Source of the DNA: Sipunculus nudus
Lineage: Eukaryota > Annelida > Sipuncula > Golfingiida > Sipunculidae
Length of the DNA: 64,000 nucleotides
Direction: 5' to 3'
Assembly (NCBI GenBank): GCA_026874595.1
Contig: CM049306.1
Span: 108,025,142 to 108,089,141, forward strand
The notes beneath the pieces were generated by a model that saw only the letters and a list, made by a program, of their open reading frames with translations, was not told where the DNA came from and did no database searches. Below, one piece after another: positions 25,661-37,512 of this stretch; within the stretch, counting starts at the first letter, position 1, and each line of letters opens with the position of its first letter. Both the position numbers and the translations under genes were made by a program.

Positions 25661-28401
25661 TTTTTCTCACAGTTGCCGTCATGTCGATCCAAACATCAAC
25701 TCCACGAAGCAACACAATGTAGGTTTTTTTGTTTGCTTTTATATCTTGAAGATTATATAAATATCATATCAGAAAATCAATTCACCAAACTAGGCAGCCG
25801 GGGACTGTGATATATTTAATGTATGTGACAAAGATCCGCTGAGAAAATGCCTCCAGCCCTACGTCCCCTTTTTTACTTGTTCTAGACGCGCATCGGGATA
25901 CAAATTTAATGCCCCTAAGGAGGAATTCTCCTAGCATTCATTCACCTGTATAACAAAATATATCAGGGTTATTGTTGAAGGATGCACCCCTTGAGGCAAA
26001 TGATCTATTTTTGCTTTAATACACCGAGGTTTGTACAACTCATAAATAAATACAAGAGACGCCTTAATATATAGGGGCGGGCCTTTAGGTTATGAAACTA
26101 AATGGAGCCAAGTGTTCTGGTCTAAATATCAATAAGCAGGGCTGCTACTATAAATCTTCCCTCGTGTAAGATGGATCATTATATTAGTTCTTGGAGAGTG
26201 GTATCAGTTTATTTGGCGTTATCCATGACTGATTCTATTCGCTCATTGCAACTTAATTGATTTTTTAATGAACAGTTGTGCACTGAGAAAGCCTGTCACC
26301 ATAACGTCGGTTGTAGTGTTTGGATTAGATCCTTTCATGAGGCCGCAGGATTTGTCTGAAGAGCACGGAAGTCACGTCTACTTCCCCGGATGTAAAGCTT
26401 TATTCAGCGATATACTGGCGTCAATCTAAAAACGTTCTCATCTGCAAATATGCTTTTATCCTGGTTCCTGGGCCAGAAAATTCGAGCCTAACGGAAAGGG
26501 AGCCGTGCTACCTTGTAAACAATAAGGAAATATTTGTATTAACCTTTAAATTAAGCAACGTGAAGTGGATGCAGTGAAAAGAGAAACCCATTCAGCGTTA
26601 TACAGACCTGCTGCAATAATACAAACATACCAGCTTACTTGAGGATTGACATATTTTTACTTTTGAACATGCATGGTTTGCAAAAAGATGAAGGTAGAGT
26701 ATTAAATATGCTGCCATTTAATGTTCCTGGGCGTGATTTAGGTTGCCGAGTTTCGGAAAAAAAAACAATTAAATACAGGCCGTCAATACCTTACACGGGA
26801 GTATTGAAGAAAGGCTGCAACCCGAGCCGTATATTATTCCCTACTCAAATTCGCAGCACTCTTTTTTACAGGGTACAACTAAGAGGAAATTAAAAGGGGT
26901 CTTTCGCCTTTATTTTGTCCGATAAATATCTGAAACATTATACTAAAATACTGCATTGTGTGATAGAAAAACGGTGAAAATACCAGATTTACACCAATCT
27001 TTAAGGACAGTTCTTGTTTCAGCGTTAGTAAATTATTGTCTTTCTTGCCGATGGATTGATATGTTAGTTAGATCACATGACTCATGGTAAGTATGACAAC
27101 AAAAAAATTAAAATCTCATCAACCAGGGCACTAAAGGAAGCGTACTCTCGGCATAATCAATAGCAGTAGTATTTGTATCTCCTCTATCAGTTACAGAAAT
27201 CCGGTAATTTGGGAGGGATTGAATAAAGTAGGGCTATTCCATTTAATTCGGAAACGGGTTTCCTGCAAGATTTGTTGGTAACTGGATGTACGTCATTAGT
27301 TCCGTCTACAAGGATACGTATACATCGTTCCTAATACACCCAATCACAACTGTTCTTGAATAGGAGAGATTTATTAGACATTTCTTGACCTCACAGGTCG
27401 TTCTTTGAAGCACATCGTAAAACAAATAAAAAATATTTGCTTGCAATAGATACAGTAATGATGATTATATATCCGGCTCCCGTGAGGGTTACCTGGGTTG
27501 TTTGATAGAACCCTGCATTTAGAAGCCGGAATCCTTTGATGTTAAAACTGTATATTGAATATTTTGTATATTTGCTTGTGTAAGCTATGCTGACAATATC
27601 CACGATGAAAGGTGTTTGTATTTTTATATTGGATTATACACTGATTTAAAGTCCGAAATAACAAATACAAGTGTATTTTGACTGAACCTTTAAGTTTAAC
27701 TAAAGCTCATTTTTTACCTATTCCTAGTAGGTCTACGGGAATGGTCACGTGAATTGAGAGTATTATATTGTCTTTGTCCTGGCCTGTCTCAAGGCAGCAT
27801 TTCAAGCGCAATGCAGGCTCATGTTAAATCCATTTATGTACTTCCTGCAGTTGAAATATTTATATTGATTTTCTTTCCTCTGTCCTCACGTCGAAAGGTC
27901 ATTTTTGTATTTGACATATCACAAACATACTTGCATTAATGATGATCTTAAAAACGAAATGGTATTGTGGATGTTTGTCTACTCAGTAAAATTCCTAAGA
28001 TGTGCTTAATGTATGTTTTTATTATTTTTTCACATCTATATCGCGTAACATTTTGTTAGTCAGCTTGAAACCCTGTTACAGCATTAATCCATTTACCATA
28101 ATCAGTTGCATCTGACTTATTATTATTCAATTTAAAAATTTAAATTCTGGCCTTTGTATTCTGTTCAAATGTCATTTGTAATAAAATATGATCTCACATG
28201 TCAATTGGAATATTTAAACTGTAAAAGACCAGTCGTCAATTGTTATTCGTTAATTGTGGCCTATGAAATTTCGTGATATCATAATAAATAATTATATCAT
28301 TATCATATACATAATGTACCTAATCTTAGAGTCAAGGCGATGTTGTTCATAATACTTGTAATCTTGCTTTATTCCAAACACATGATACTTTCAGTAAATA
28401 C

Positions 28402-28441
28402 ATTAGTATCCTATGTTATAAATATAACATAGGATACTAAT
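28402..28441. repeat. perfect 40-bp palindrome
   Basis: A 19-bp arm starting attagtatcctatg is followed by 2 bp and then its exact reverse complement. It has no mismatch, unlike other inverted repeats in the window. Confidence 0.9.
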
Positions 28442-30061
28442 ACTGCTTTAAAAATGGATATTGTTGAGTAGGAAAATCACCTTTTTTCTGCGAAAAACAC
28501 CAAATGAAATCATCTTGGAATAGCAGTTCTCATGATGATAGTGAAGATGGTAAATCTGAAAGTAACGCTTCTCAGCAGATAATAGGATACTGTTTGTAAG
28601 GAGAACACGTCGACATATTTGAGTAAAAAAGGCAGCTATTGAAAGCCTCCTATAGTACGTCAGGCGGGCAGAAATTCGCTCAGGTGAAATCAAGTGGAAT
28701 GTAATCGGACAATAATTTTTTTTTAAGTTTACCAGGCACGCTTTGAAATTGGCATTCTGGGAAAACCGAGATTGGTCGACATTACCGTGTCATCATCTTA
28801 AACATGCCGTTAAGAACAGATGTCAACCTTTACAAAGACTCCGCTCATTCAGAAATACTATTTAAGAAATGTGTCTTGAATATAGATCTTAAGCTTGTTC
28901 ATATGATAAATAATTCTAATACTGGAGCCCCCTTGCAGTCCACGAAAGTATAAGTTGAAACCGGTGGTCTGAGAAAAGCGATAAATCAGTATTTCTGTAA
29001 AGGAATGCATTGAGAAACATGGAGGACAAATTATTAAATATTATTACTGATTAAGTCTGTGTATCAATCGTTTGTGCAACAAAAATTTCTTAAGTTACTG
29101 ATAAACTTCTGAATTAACAGTTTTTTAAGGCAATAGTTTGTTAAAAATCGCTGTAAAACACTGCTGCATGCTTGGGTGTAAGGAACCGTGCTGAATTTGT
29201 TATCGTATCCTTACAAAGTAATAAAAATTGCAAAACAAAGAAAGAATGATTGCTGTCGCAATTGCAAGAGAACAACTTAAGCACACACAAAATTATATAT
29301 ATCGCGGCTGTATGTGTGTCCACCACTAGTTAAGCACATTAAACTGTCGGGATTGATTCTGTATAGTTTTCTACCTCTAGCGGGCTGGATTTTGCAAGAA
29401 TTATTTCTGTGTATACATCAGCTTGAATCGAGACTAATAGACATATAAACAGGATTTGTTTTAATCACTCAGGACTATTCAATGGAAGGCCGTATGTGTT
29501 AATCGCTCCCCTGTGTCTGTATGTTTTCACGTAGTGCTACCTTAATTCAATAAAAAATACTCGTACCATTGTAGTTCAGTTTGCGTACTATATCATGGCT
29601 GCGAAATCTGCTTAATTTTATCATTTAGACCTTACAGTTCTAACGTTATCCAGTCATTTTTTGTCCCTAGTCATATGTCCGGTTCTGATTCAATTTAGTA
29701 TACTCTTATTGAACATTACTCTGAAGAAATCTGCCTTTCATTATATGTGATTGCTGTATATGGGGAATATTCATTCCTCAATACATTCCCAGCCGTTTTC
29801 ATGAAGCATCGAAAGCATTTGGTGCTATATGAATTATCTGAGACTTTTGACATTCTGCCATGGTATAGATATCAGGGTAACGAGTTAAGTGGGCTTATTT
29901 CAAGAAAAATATATTCAGTCTACAAAAGAAGACATTTTTTATAGAAGTAGAAACAGAAGGAGGAGCATTTGGTAAGTATGGCACAGAAAGGAAATGGTCA
30001 CCATGGAGCGATTTGGTATAGGTCTAATGATTTATGAAGATCTGCAACAGACGTTGAACAT

Positions 30062-30265
30062 CTAAAGCAGTCTAGACGAGGCTGTAACTGTTCTCGGTTC
30101 TTTAAGTATTTGGTAGAGGGCGAGGGAATTTGCATTTATCATACACCGCTCTGAGACTGAACTGTCTACACTGAACTCCCTGGGTTCCATTTCACCTCGT
30201 TCTTGCAGGTCGTTTAAATGCTCGGAAAGGACGTCTAAATAATCAACTGCGTCTGCTTTATACAT
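30062..30265 (-). other. 67-codon open frame, unassigned
   Basis: I do not recognise the product. The predicted peptide starts MYKADAVDYLDVLSEHLNDL, is acidic and helix-prone, and has balanced protein-like composition, unlike most frames in this A+T-rich intron. No splice partner, promoter or polyadenylation signal was established. It is antisense to the calmodulin-like gene and inside its long intron. It could be an exon of a nested gene, a transposon remnant or chance; chance is the default. Confidence 0.2.
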
Positions 30266-30830
30266 AAGAAACGCTCACCGTTTCGTTTACTTATATACCC
30301 AAAATTGAATCTGTAGTATATGATGTATCATATATACGTAATAATTTTACGTTATTTTTTTACAACTTTCAGATTATAATGTGAAAATATGTTCTGATAC
30401 ACATTCAATTTGGAACATGTTTACCAAATAAAAAAAAAGTTATATATTTATCATTGATATTATTGGTACTGTGCTTGCATTAGGAGAAAGAACGTGTCAT
30501 TTATACTTATTGGGGTACACCTTGCAGTTTGTAGAGATAGACGTGTGTATACAGTAAACAACAGGAAAGTTCGGAACATCTACCTGGAGTGACCGAATGT
30601 TTTTTTTTCTGCTTTAGGTTAGTAACTGGGTATACTGTCTACTAAACAAACGTATTTCTTGAAATGTCTACGCCAATCTCCCTCATCTCTTCGGCACATT
30701 CAATCTGGTCCATGCATATATTGTAGGTAATTTTTTATTAAAATTTATGAAAAAATACCACCTGTCCGACATTTTGTAGTTCTTACAAATGGCCCAGTTG
30801 TTAAGGGAAAGAGTTAACCGATTTATACCG

Positions 30831-31009
30831 CAGGGGCACATCTAATATTAGGAAACTGGGTGGGTCCAACCTGGGAGGAGTTTTTTTTTTAAAACGGTCC
30901 TCAGGTCTGGAAAAGGGAACCCCTAAAATAAAGTTTGCGGCGACAGAAAAAGGGGTCCAGACCCCCTGGACCCCCCCCCCCCCCCCACTCCCAATGGATT
31001 TGCTTTTGT
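30831..31009. mobile_element. hAT-like MITE, copy 2 (degenerate)
   Basis: Begins CAGGGGCACATCTAATATTAGG and ends around ggatttgcttttg. The interior matches copy 1 in gggtccaacc, ggtcctcaggtctgg and gaccccctggacccc followed by a C run. The termini are more decayed than in the other copies and no target duplication is clear. Confidence 0.65.
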
Positions 31010-32794
31010 ACTGTATGGAAGGCATATATTGTTAATTTAAACCTATATAAAAATTCGTAAGTGATGTCTGCTCTTCCAAAGACATTCGGTACCGAACAAC
31101 GAACTTTTTAACCTGATAAAGGATGATAAAAACTTGACAAAGAAATACAAGTTCAAAATGATATAAATCTTTACTTCTAAATAATACAAAATTAATTCTT
31201 GTCTTCGTTCTTTTACCACGTATTGTTACACGGACTATGACGAAGATTTACGGACATGGTGGTTTTAATTTCAATTAATATTCCTGTGAACCTATAGAAG
31301 AACAAGGGTAGCATTAAACAATGATTGCTTTGTTTATCCGGCCTTCCAATATTGCTCCTGTGTATCAATCATCGCGCCAGAACAATGGGCCTGGCGATTA
31401 AAAAGAGGCCGGCAGCATGTAATTGATGGCGGGTTGAACAGAATGGAAGAGCAGAAACATGGGCCTTGAACCCAATTAGATCTGGGATGCTTCAGGGCGT
31501 TTGATATATGCGGCGAGGAGAGCTGGTCGGCCAGAACACAGTTTAAACCTAATGATGTTAGGGCGACATTGTGTGAGGAAGTGGGTATGAGGGGAGCGAG
31601 TGAGGGCTGACTTGATTAAGGTTTACAAGAGAAGACATGTATGTCAGCGCGGAATCAGATCTCCATCATGTCTGGCCCGAGCCTCCATACAAAGACAGTT
31701 CATAAGGCCACAGCCCGTCAGGGCCCGGTTCAATACCAAGTGTTCAACCTCGTGTGTCATATCAAACGAGACTGTTGACATGGCTTCTGTATGACTAAGT
31801 AAACGGCTGGTACAGGCAGAAGAAGTCTCCGTGTGAATCAACAATAAGTGAATGCCTTGGTATTCTGATTTACAGCCAAACTGTTGAAGGGCTTGGACCA
31901 AAAAAAACCCCTGCCTCTATAAATTTTAGAACGAATCCCATACACAGCCAGGTTACCCATGTAAATATTGCATCCATATCTACACAAAAATTCCATTATT
32001 TTGTGATGAATTTCTTTCAAAATTTCCAAATTAAAGTTTTGATTTAAATACAGGCACGCACATACATAAATGTATAGATATATTGGTACTTGTGCTTAAC
32101 TATACTTTTTTTTAATTTATAAACTATAAATTGTATACTAAGAACAAATTAATTTTACGTGACATTTCAAAATAGGTCCTTATATGATCAATTATATGCT
32201 ATATGTCATTACAAGATTTGCTATATGTTATCATTAGATAAAAATAGGTCAAATGTTACAAAGAAAAGAAATTTAAATAAAAGTAAGAGTAATTAGTTTA
32301 AGGAAGATAATTATCCTTCACGGGTATCCGTATATAGGCACGTGTGTTACTGCCCTGTCACGTATTCTTATCCCGAAATGGAATTCTACAGAAGTAACTA
32401 CCTAGTTAAGCTGGCATTAAAAATATGTAGGCGGTTACCTCCAACAGCAACATTTTTAAAAAGTTCAGTTCAGTCCATGAATTATGGCTAGTTAAGAATA
32501 CAGTTTCCATGCGCGCAGGTAGGCAAGGAAATAAGATTTTTGCAGGTTATACGCTTACGGTTCCTCCAGCTTCCGAAATAACCACAAATAAAGCCCCGAG
32601 GGTCACAGAGTGTCATAAAATGATCCAAAGAATACATGAAGTCAGCGATTTGACAAACTTATTGGATTTCTCTTGAGTTTACTTCCCATTCTTGTCAACA
32701 TGAGGGATTTACGAGCCCACCCTTAATACCAGATTCAATTGAGTTTGTGCTCGGCATACAAACATCATCAGCAGACTTATCTCTCTCCGCACAG

Positions 32795-32892
32795 GTAACG
32801 GCACTATCGACTTCCGGGAATTCCTCAGCATGATGGCGAGGCAGATGAAGAATCCTGACGACGAGGAACTTGAATTAAGAGAATCGTTCAAG
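32795..32892 (+). CDS. calmodulin-like exon: EF-hand 2 end and central linker
   Basis: The acceptor is ctctctccgcacag and the donor is ttcaag|gtcagt. The exon enters in phase 1 and leaves in phase 0. It encodes [18 protein letters not shown], which completes loop 2 ([12 protein letters not shown], ligands D1, D3, N5, T7, D9, E12), then the linker [15 protein letters not shown]. Met-Met-Ala-Arg and the following Met match calmodulin M71, M72 and M76. The linker is one residue longer than the calmodulin linker and differs at most positions, so this exon is the least conserved part of the protein. The exon is 98 nt against 107 in vertebrate calmodulin: it ends before VFDK instead of after it, offset by the extra codon. 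The donor matches consensus well, and no VFDK coding follows it, so the position is not a misread. The preceding intron is about 29.9 kb, unusually long. Confidence 0.9.
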
Positions 32893-33358
32893 GTCAGTTT
32901 ATTCATATATCTTTAATGTAACATTATTACGAGTCCTCTCTGTTTCTTTCACTTGGATAATGAACGGTTATATGTAACACAAGGTGGTCTCAACTACATA
33001 AAATAAAGTATAAGGGCAAGTGCGATGTATTGATAGATAGATATAGATGCAAGGGGACCGATACAATATAATATCTCTGAGAAGAATCGATATGAAAAAA
33101 TGCAACACTACTCTAGTTGGTCATCTTGCAGGGAAAAAAACAGGTAAATATTTTGAAACATTATATCTATAAATTAATTTCGATCGTGTTTTGTAACAAG
33201 AGACAGGGATAATAATACATAATAGATCTTTAAATATCTATGCATAAATTATCGGTGTGTTTTTTCACCGTTAAACGTTCGCCATACAGCGGCTAGAATC
33301 AAAGTTTACCAGTAATTTATAAGGGATGTAATGACGTAATCGGTCTCTTTGCCTGAAT

Positions 33359-33619
33359 ATGGCAATGATTACACCTAAACTGTTAACACTGTTAGAACAT
33401 GAAGAGAAGGATTTGATGATTATTGATGGAACACACTTGTTCTTAAAACAACAAGAATACAAAAGCGAAAACACCAATAATAGGTTCACTGGGTTCTCAG
33501 GAAAAGAGGCAATCGGGGAATACTACAATCCCTTCGCAAAGCTACAGCTTGACCCACAGAGGTTTCATCAGTATATCAGGCTAAAAAAAACAATTCGGGC
33601 CTGTTCTGTCTCTGGTTGA
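33359..33619 (+). pseudogene. possible PIF/Harbinger transposase remnant
   Basis: An 86-codon frame includes GEYYNPFAKLQLDPQRFHQY followed by IRLKK. This resembles the N-terminal 'GE(Y/F)H.L..EL+LDP.+F..Y(F/I)R(M/L)' stretch that precedes the catalytic domain in PIF/Harbinger transposases, as I recall that family. No downstream catalytic DDE blocks were recognised and the frame stops soon after, so if genuine it is a fragment. The rest of the peptide is unassigned. Antisense frames over the same bases are shadows. Confidence 0.3.
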
Positions 33620-34939
33620 AACCTTACCCACCGCTCACACTGTTGCTGTCGTCCCGTATCCCTATTGGCAAATCCAAAGCAAGGTCTCCTGCAACAATTA
33701 AAAGGTTCAGAATACTACTGATACTGCCACCAACCCGGAAATCAGACTTGAAATGAAAATGAAAACTGCTCAAGCCACCCCGGGTCTTAATAACACGGCA
33801 CATAAGACGAAAAAGGAGGTCAGAAACGTCTTAGCGTCTTACGATCGAAGAACACGTTATACAGACGTCATTTGGTCATAAGATGGACGTAAATTGGTCG
33901 CGGTAAGCGTATCAGTAACGTTACAAAAACGGAGAGTGGGCGCTGTGGACGCATTGAAAGCGTACATCACGTTTTGGACGTACTATCTTAAATTCGAATG
34001 TGCTGGACGTAGAGACAACGTAAAACGAGCGCGCTTCGGCGGTGAACATTTCCAACCTCGAGGCAAAACCAACGACCAAACGTGAATATATGGAAGAGGA
34101 ATTAGATAAATCGTTTTCTTGGTACAAGCCTCAGAATATCTCAGGACCTGGCTTCATAATAACATTTTACGAAAATGTGTCGCAGATTCTCTGGTTGATC
34201 AGATTCAACGAAAAAAAATGAAATTATTATACAAAACAGAGTTACAATTAAATCCTCAGTCCATAACCCTTTAGCTTGCTAAACTTTTCAATGTGCCTTT
34301 TCGTTTGCATATTATTGTTTCAAATTTGTCAACCACGGTTTCTCTGCCAATAATGAATGATTGTATAACCCAGGGCTTGGCCACTGGCTGTCAGTGATCT
34401 CAGTTCACAGGAATGGTTACTTCTTAATGACCCCAGCTGAACCGACAACTAAACATGTTATGAGGTGGACTGTTAACAACTGGTATTTCTGCTCCTTTTG
34501 TTCAGTTTCATGACACAAAGTTTGCCTTTGATCCTTAAAAAACGAATAACAACGAGTATTACAATGTATAAACGAACGCAATCAGCGTGTGTCAACGAAT
34601 GCAAACATTTTTCGTACGCTGCTACAGGTTGAGCATATTTCGTAGAATGTGACGGATGCTTAAGAATGTGGAGTCCTTCAGTCAGGCGAGGCGTTAAACT
34701 AAGACAGCGCCCATCGCACTGAACCCCATCTCGCATACAAACCTGACGCAAGCAAATACTTATCCAACATGTTGTATAGTTTAAATTTCTTTCTGACTAT
34801 TCTAGACAGAATTACTTTGTTAGAGAGCAATTTCTGTATGTGAGCAAGGAGCCCAATTCCCGATCTGCATGCTTATCTGGCCAGGGATAAACAAAAGACG
34901 ATGAAGCTGACAGAAAAACAAAAATATCGTGAAGATTCC

Positions 34940-35107
34940 CATAACGTCGATATATATAAATATATAATATATATATATCATCGCCTCTACATTACCACAT
35001 CACCAAGCTTTGTACTTCCTTTTAAATCCATGATTTCTTGAGCAGGGGGACACACTTCCATTGATCATCTAGCGTTAAATTACGGACAGCGTTTTTTAGC
35101 TATTATT

Positions 35108-35158
<51 letters not shown>
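34940..35158. repeat. TA microsatellites
   Basis: An interrupted TA-rich tract at about 34950-34978 and a nearly pure (TA)n at 35110-35158. Confidence 0.95.
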
Positions 35159-35160
<2 letters not shown>

Positions 35161-35747
35161 GATGACGTCACATCAAACATATGCTTGATTATTTTAATTT
35201 GATTACTCAACCCTTATCGTCTTTCTATTCATCATTCTTGACACGTGTTAATTTGTTATTTAAGCTACGTCATCCTCAGTAAATCAATTCCGTTTGTTCT
35301 TATTTGTCCAAACCACTTCTGTGAGGTAAATTAAGTTTCTTGTAATACTGGCAATAGGTGATTAACTTTACTTTGAACATATACATATCAATTTTCATGA
35401 TATCTTTGAAACATTTGTCTGTTTACCTTCTTCAAAGTGTGAAATGTATATTAAAATTTTAGGGTTCGCAAAGAAAGAAAGCATAATAGTAAGTCAATCT
35501 GACTTATTGTCACAATGAACATTTTCTTTTAATTAAACGGATTTACATGATCACACAGGGAATATTTGATTTATTCTTTTTAAATGATAAATTTCTTTTA
35601 TTTCGTTATTGGTGGGCCATTTGTAAAAATGTTGACAGTACTACCATATAGTGTTAATGTCAAAATTACATTAACTTTATTTTTATTATTTTTGCATGTC
35701 ATACCTTCACATTTCCATATTTCTTATTTGTATTTTGGTATTTGAAG

Positions 35748-35895
35748 GTATTTGATAAAAATGGCGACGGGTATATCAGCGCGTCCGAGCTTCGTCACGT
35801 GATGACGACACTAGGGGAGAAATTAACGGATGAGGAAGTTGAGGAGATGATCAGGGAGGCTGACATTGACGGCGACGGCAAGGTCAACTACGAAG
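35748..35895 (+). CDS. calmodulin-like exon: EF-hands 3 and 4
   Basis: The acceptor is a T-rich stretch ending tttgaag and the donor is gaag|gtatga. The exon enters in phase 0 and leaves in phase 1. It encodes 49 residues, from [20 protein letters not shown] through [18 protein letters not shown]. Loop 3 is [12 protein letters not shown] and loop 4 is [12 protein letters not shown] (completed in the next exon). Both have all expected Ca2+ ligands, including a Glu at position 12. LGEKLTDEE keeps the Lys that is trimethylated in calmodulin (K115). Tyr99 and Tyr138 equivalents are present. By eye 43 of 49 residues match calmodulin; the changes are conservative (D/N swaps, A to S, N to T, D to E, Q to K). 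The reading frame stays open past the donor for about 50 codons, but that sequence has no EF-hand character and is intronic. Confidence 0.92.
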
Positions 35896-36466
35896 GTATG
35901 AGGGACATATTGTATGCATCACGGCGTATACATGACGTTTATCTACGACACACACGGTCATCATTACGGTATATGAGGTCTGGGTATGACATATCATTGA
36001 CTCTGCTGAATTTGATGTTTGCGCTCCGACGAGAGTGATATCCAGTTCTGGTCAGTGGAAAAAAAAACCTCCGCTTCCAATTTCTGTTGAGAAGCTTTGT
36101 TCAAGGCTGACAGATCTCGAACGTTTCATAAATCTCTAGTTCAATCGGCCTTATGTATGATAAATCGCCTAAGTAAACGGTCTTTTGAGCTTAGGCAAAA
36201 ATGGAGGATAACCTGTTTTACCGTTATGTAAACATGAGTTATCATTTGAGAGATGAGCGGCCCGGCACACGACCTACACATTTTATGTATGGCATATATT
36301 GCTGTTAGGAATAAATATCATCATCGTACCACATCAGCCAAAAGGCTATGTACTCACAGATTCTTTCCGCAAACAACCGCGAAACACGTTTGTTGGAAGG
36401 CCATGCATACAGCACATACATATATGCTCTGCTGAATTGAACTTTTGACCCAAAAATGTTTTTTTT

Positions 36467-36495
36467 TTCTCTCTCTCTCTCTCTCTTTCTTCTCT
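36467..36495. repeat. CT microsatellite
   Basis: A run of T followed by (TC)n with a few interruptions. Confidence 0.9.
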
Positions 36496-37512
36496 TCTCT
36501 ATGATGTCTCAGATTTGAACTTGTTCTTTAATAAAAAAATAGGTTTCATCATTGACATCATAGACTATTATTAAACTGACAACACTGAATTACAAACAAA
36601 ATAACAGTGTAATACAAGTACAATTCCATGTTTTACATGCGAATAAAATCTGTCAAGGTTCATTTAGTTTTAGAATTTTCATGATTTTAAGATAATACGA
36701 AAACTCAAATTTCCAGTATACAATTTTGTATCCTGTAGATACATTGTTACAAATACAAAATATTTATTTATATTTTCTGCTTCCCAGTTCATGTATTACG
36801 TAAATGTGTTTACCACTGAACATTCAATTAATTCAATCATTATTATTTTCAAAAATTAATAAGTTTGTCTCACAGAACTTCACAGATCGAATGGTGAATT
36901 CAATACAAACACTGACGTTTCCTATTATGTTTATATTTCATACTATATTCACATAAAATTGAAACAAATATCACATATTATATACACTCATGAAGCCGAA
37001 AGGGTCACCGCCTGGCTGTAGATAGCAAAATGATTGTCGTTGAATAATATACATCACTTCTTGTTGAGTATAGTTTGAGGAATTGGTTTCCATTTTATTT
37101 CATGTATAGTACTTTTGTGCTTTTTTCCGCCACTTTTCGTTCAAGATATTCAAATCTTGTCAGTTTTGTCATATACTGATCCAATTAAAGGTCCAGATTA
37201 TTCCTATTACTAAAGACAATGATCTTGAAGACCAACATCAACATGTGTACAAAGGCAGCATGTTCTGATTTTTCTGCTCCAGTGTATAAAAGTTTTTTTT
37301 TACCAGTCGAGACACGATGAGTGGAATTTTGAAAGCTTGCCTAGAAAATACAATAAAAACCCAGTCTTGAAATGGGCTATTAATCAACACAAAGGGTCAA
37401 CACTTTTGTCCATTTCAGTTAATATTTCACCATATTATTTCGAAAGATTTTGGCAGGTATGATTTCTTGCATCAGTTACATGAAAGATGAAAAATGAAAG
37501 TCATAACATTGA

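Larger units (their letters stand above)
2858..32794 (+). other. first visible intron of the calmodulin-like gene
   Basis: A 29.9-kb GT-AG intron. Outside the elements listed separately it is A+T-rich DNA with many short frames and no coding signature I recognise. Moderately GC-rich islands occur at about 3110-3600, 15580-15830 and 31320-31720; they have no recognisable product and could be regulatory DNA or old repeats. Stretches where I see nothing nameable include 7100-12900, 14500-17700, 18300-20900, 21300-24000 and 25700-28400. Confidence 0.7.
32893..35747 (+). other. second visible intron of the calmodulin-like gene
   Basis: A 2.9-kb GT-AG intron (gtcagt...tttgaag). Apart from the possible Harbinger remnant and TA microsatellites listed separately, it holds nothing I can name. 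Confidence 0.75.

Noticed and set aside
25456-25810. Open frames over the CT microsatellite
   Set aside because: Composition comes entirely from the simple repeat.
35896-36038. Coding extension beyond the third visible exon
   Set aside because: The frame continues past a good donor, but the sequence loses EF-hand character, and a matching terminal exon exists at 45314.
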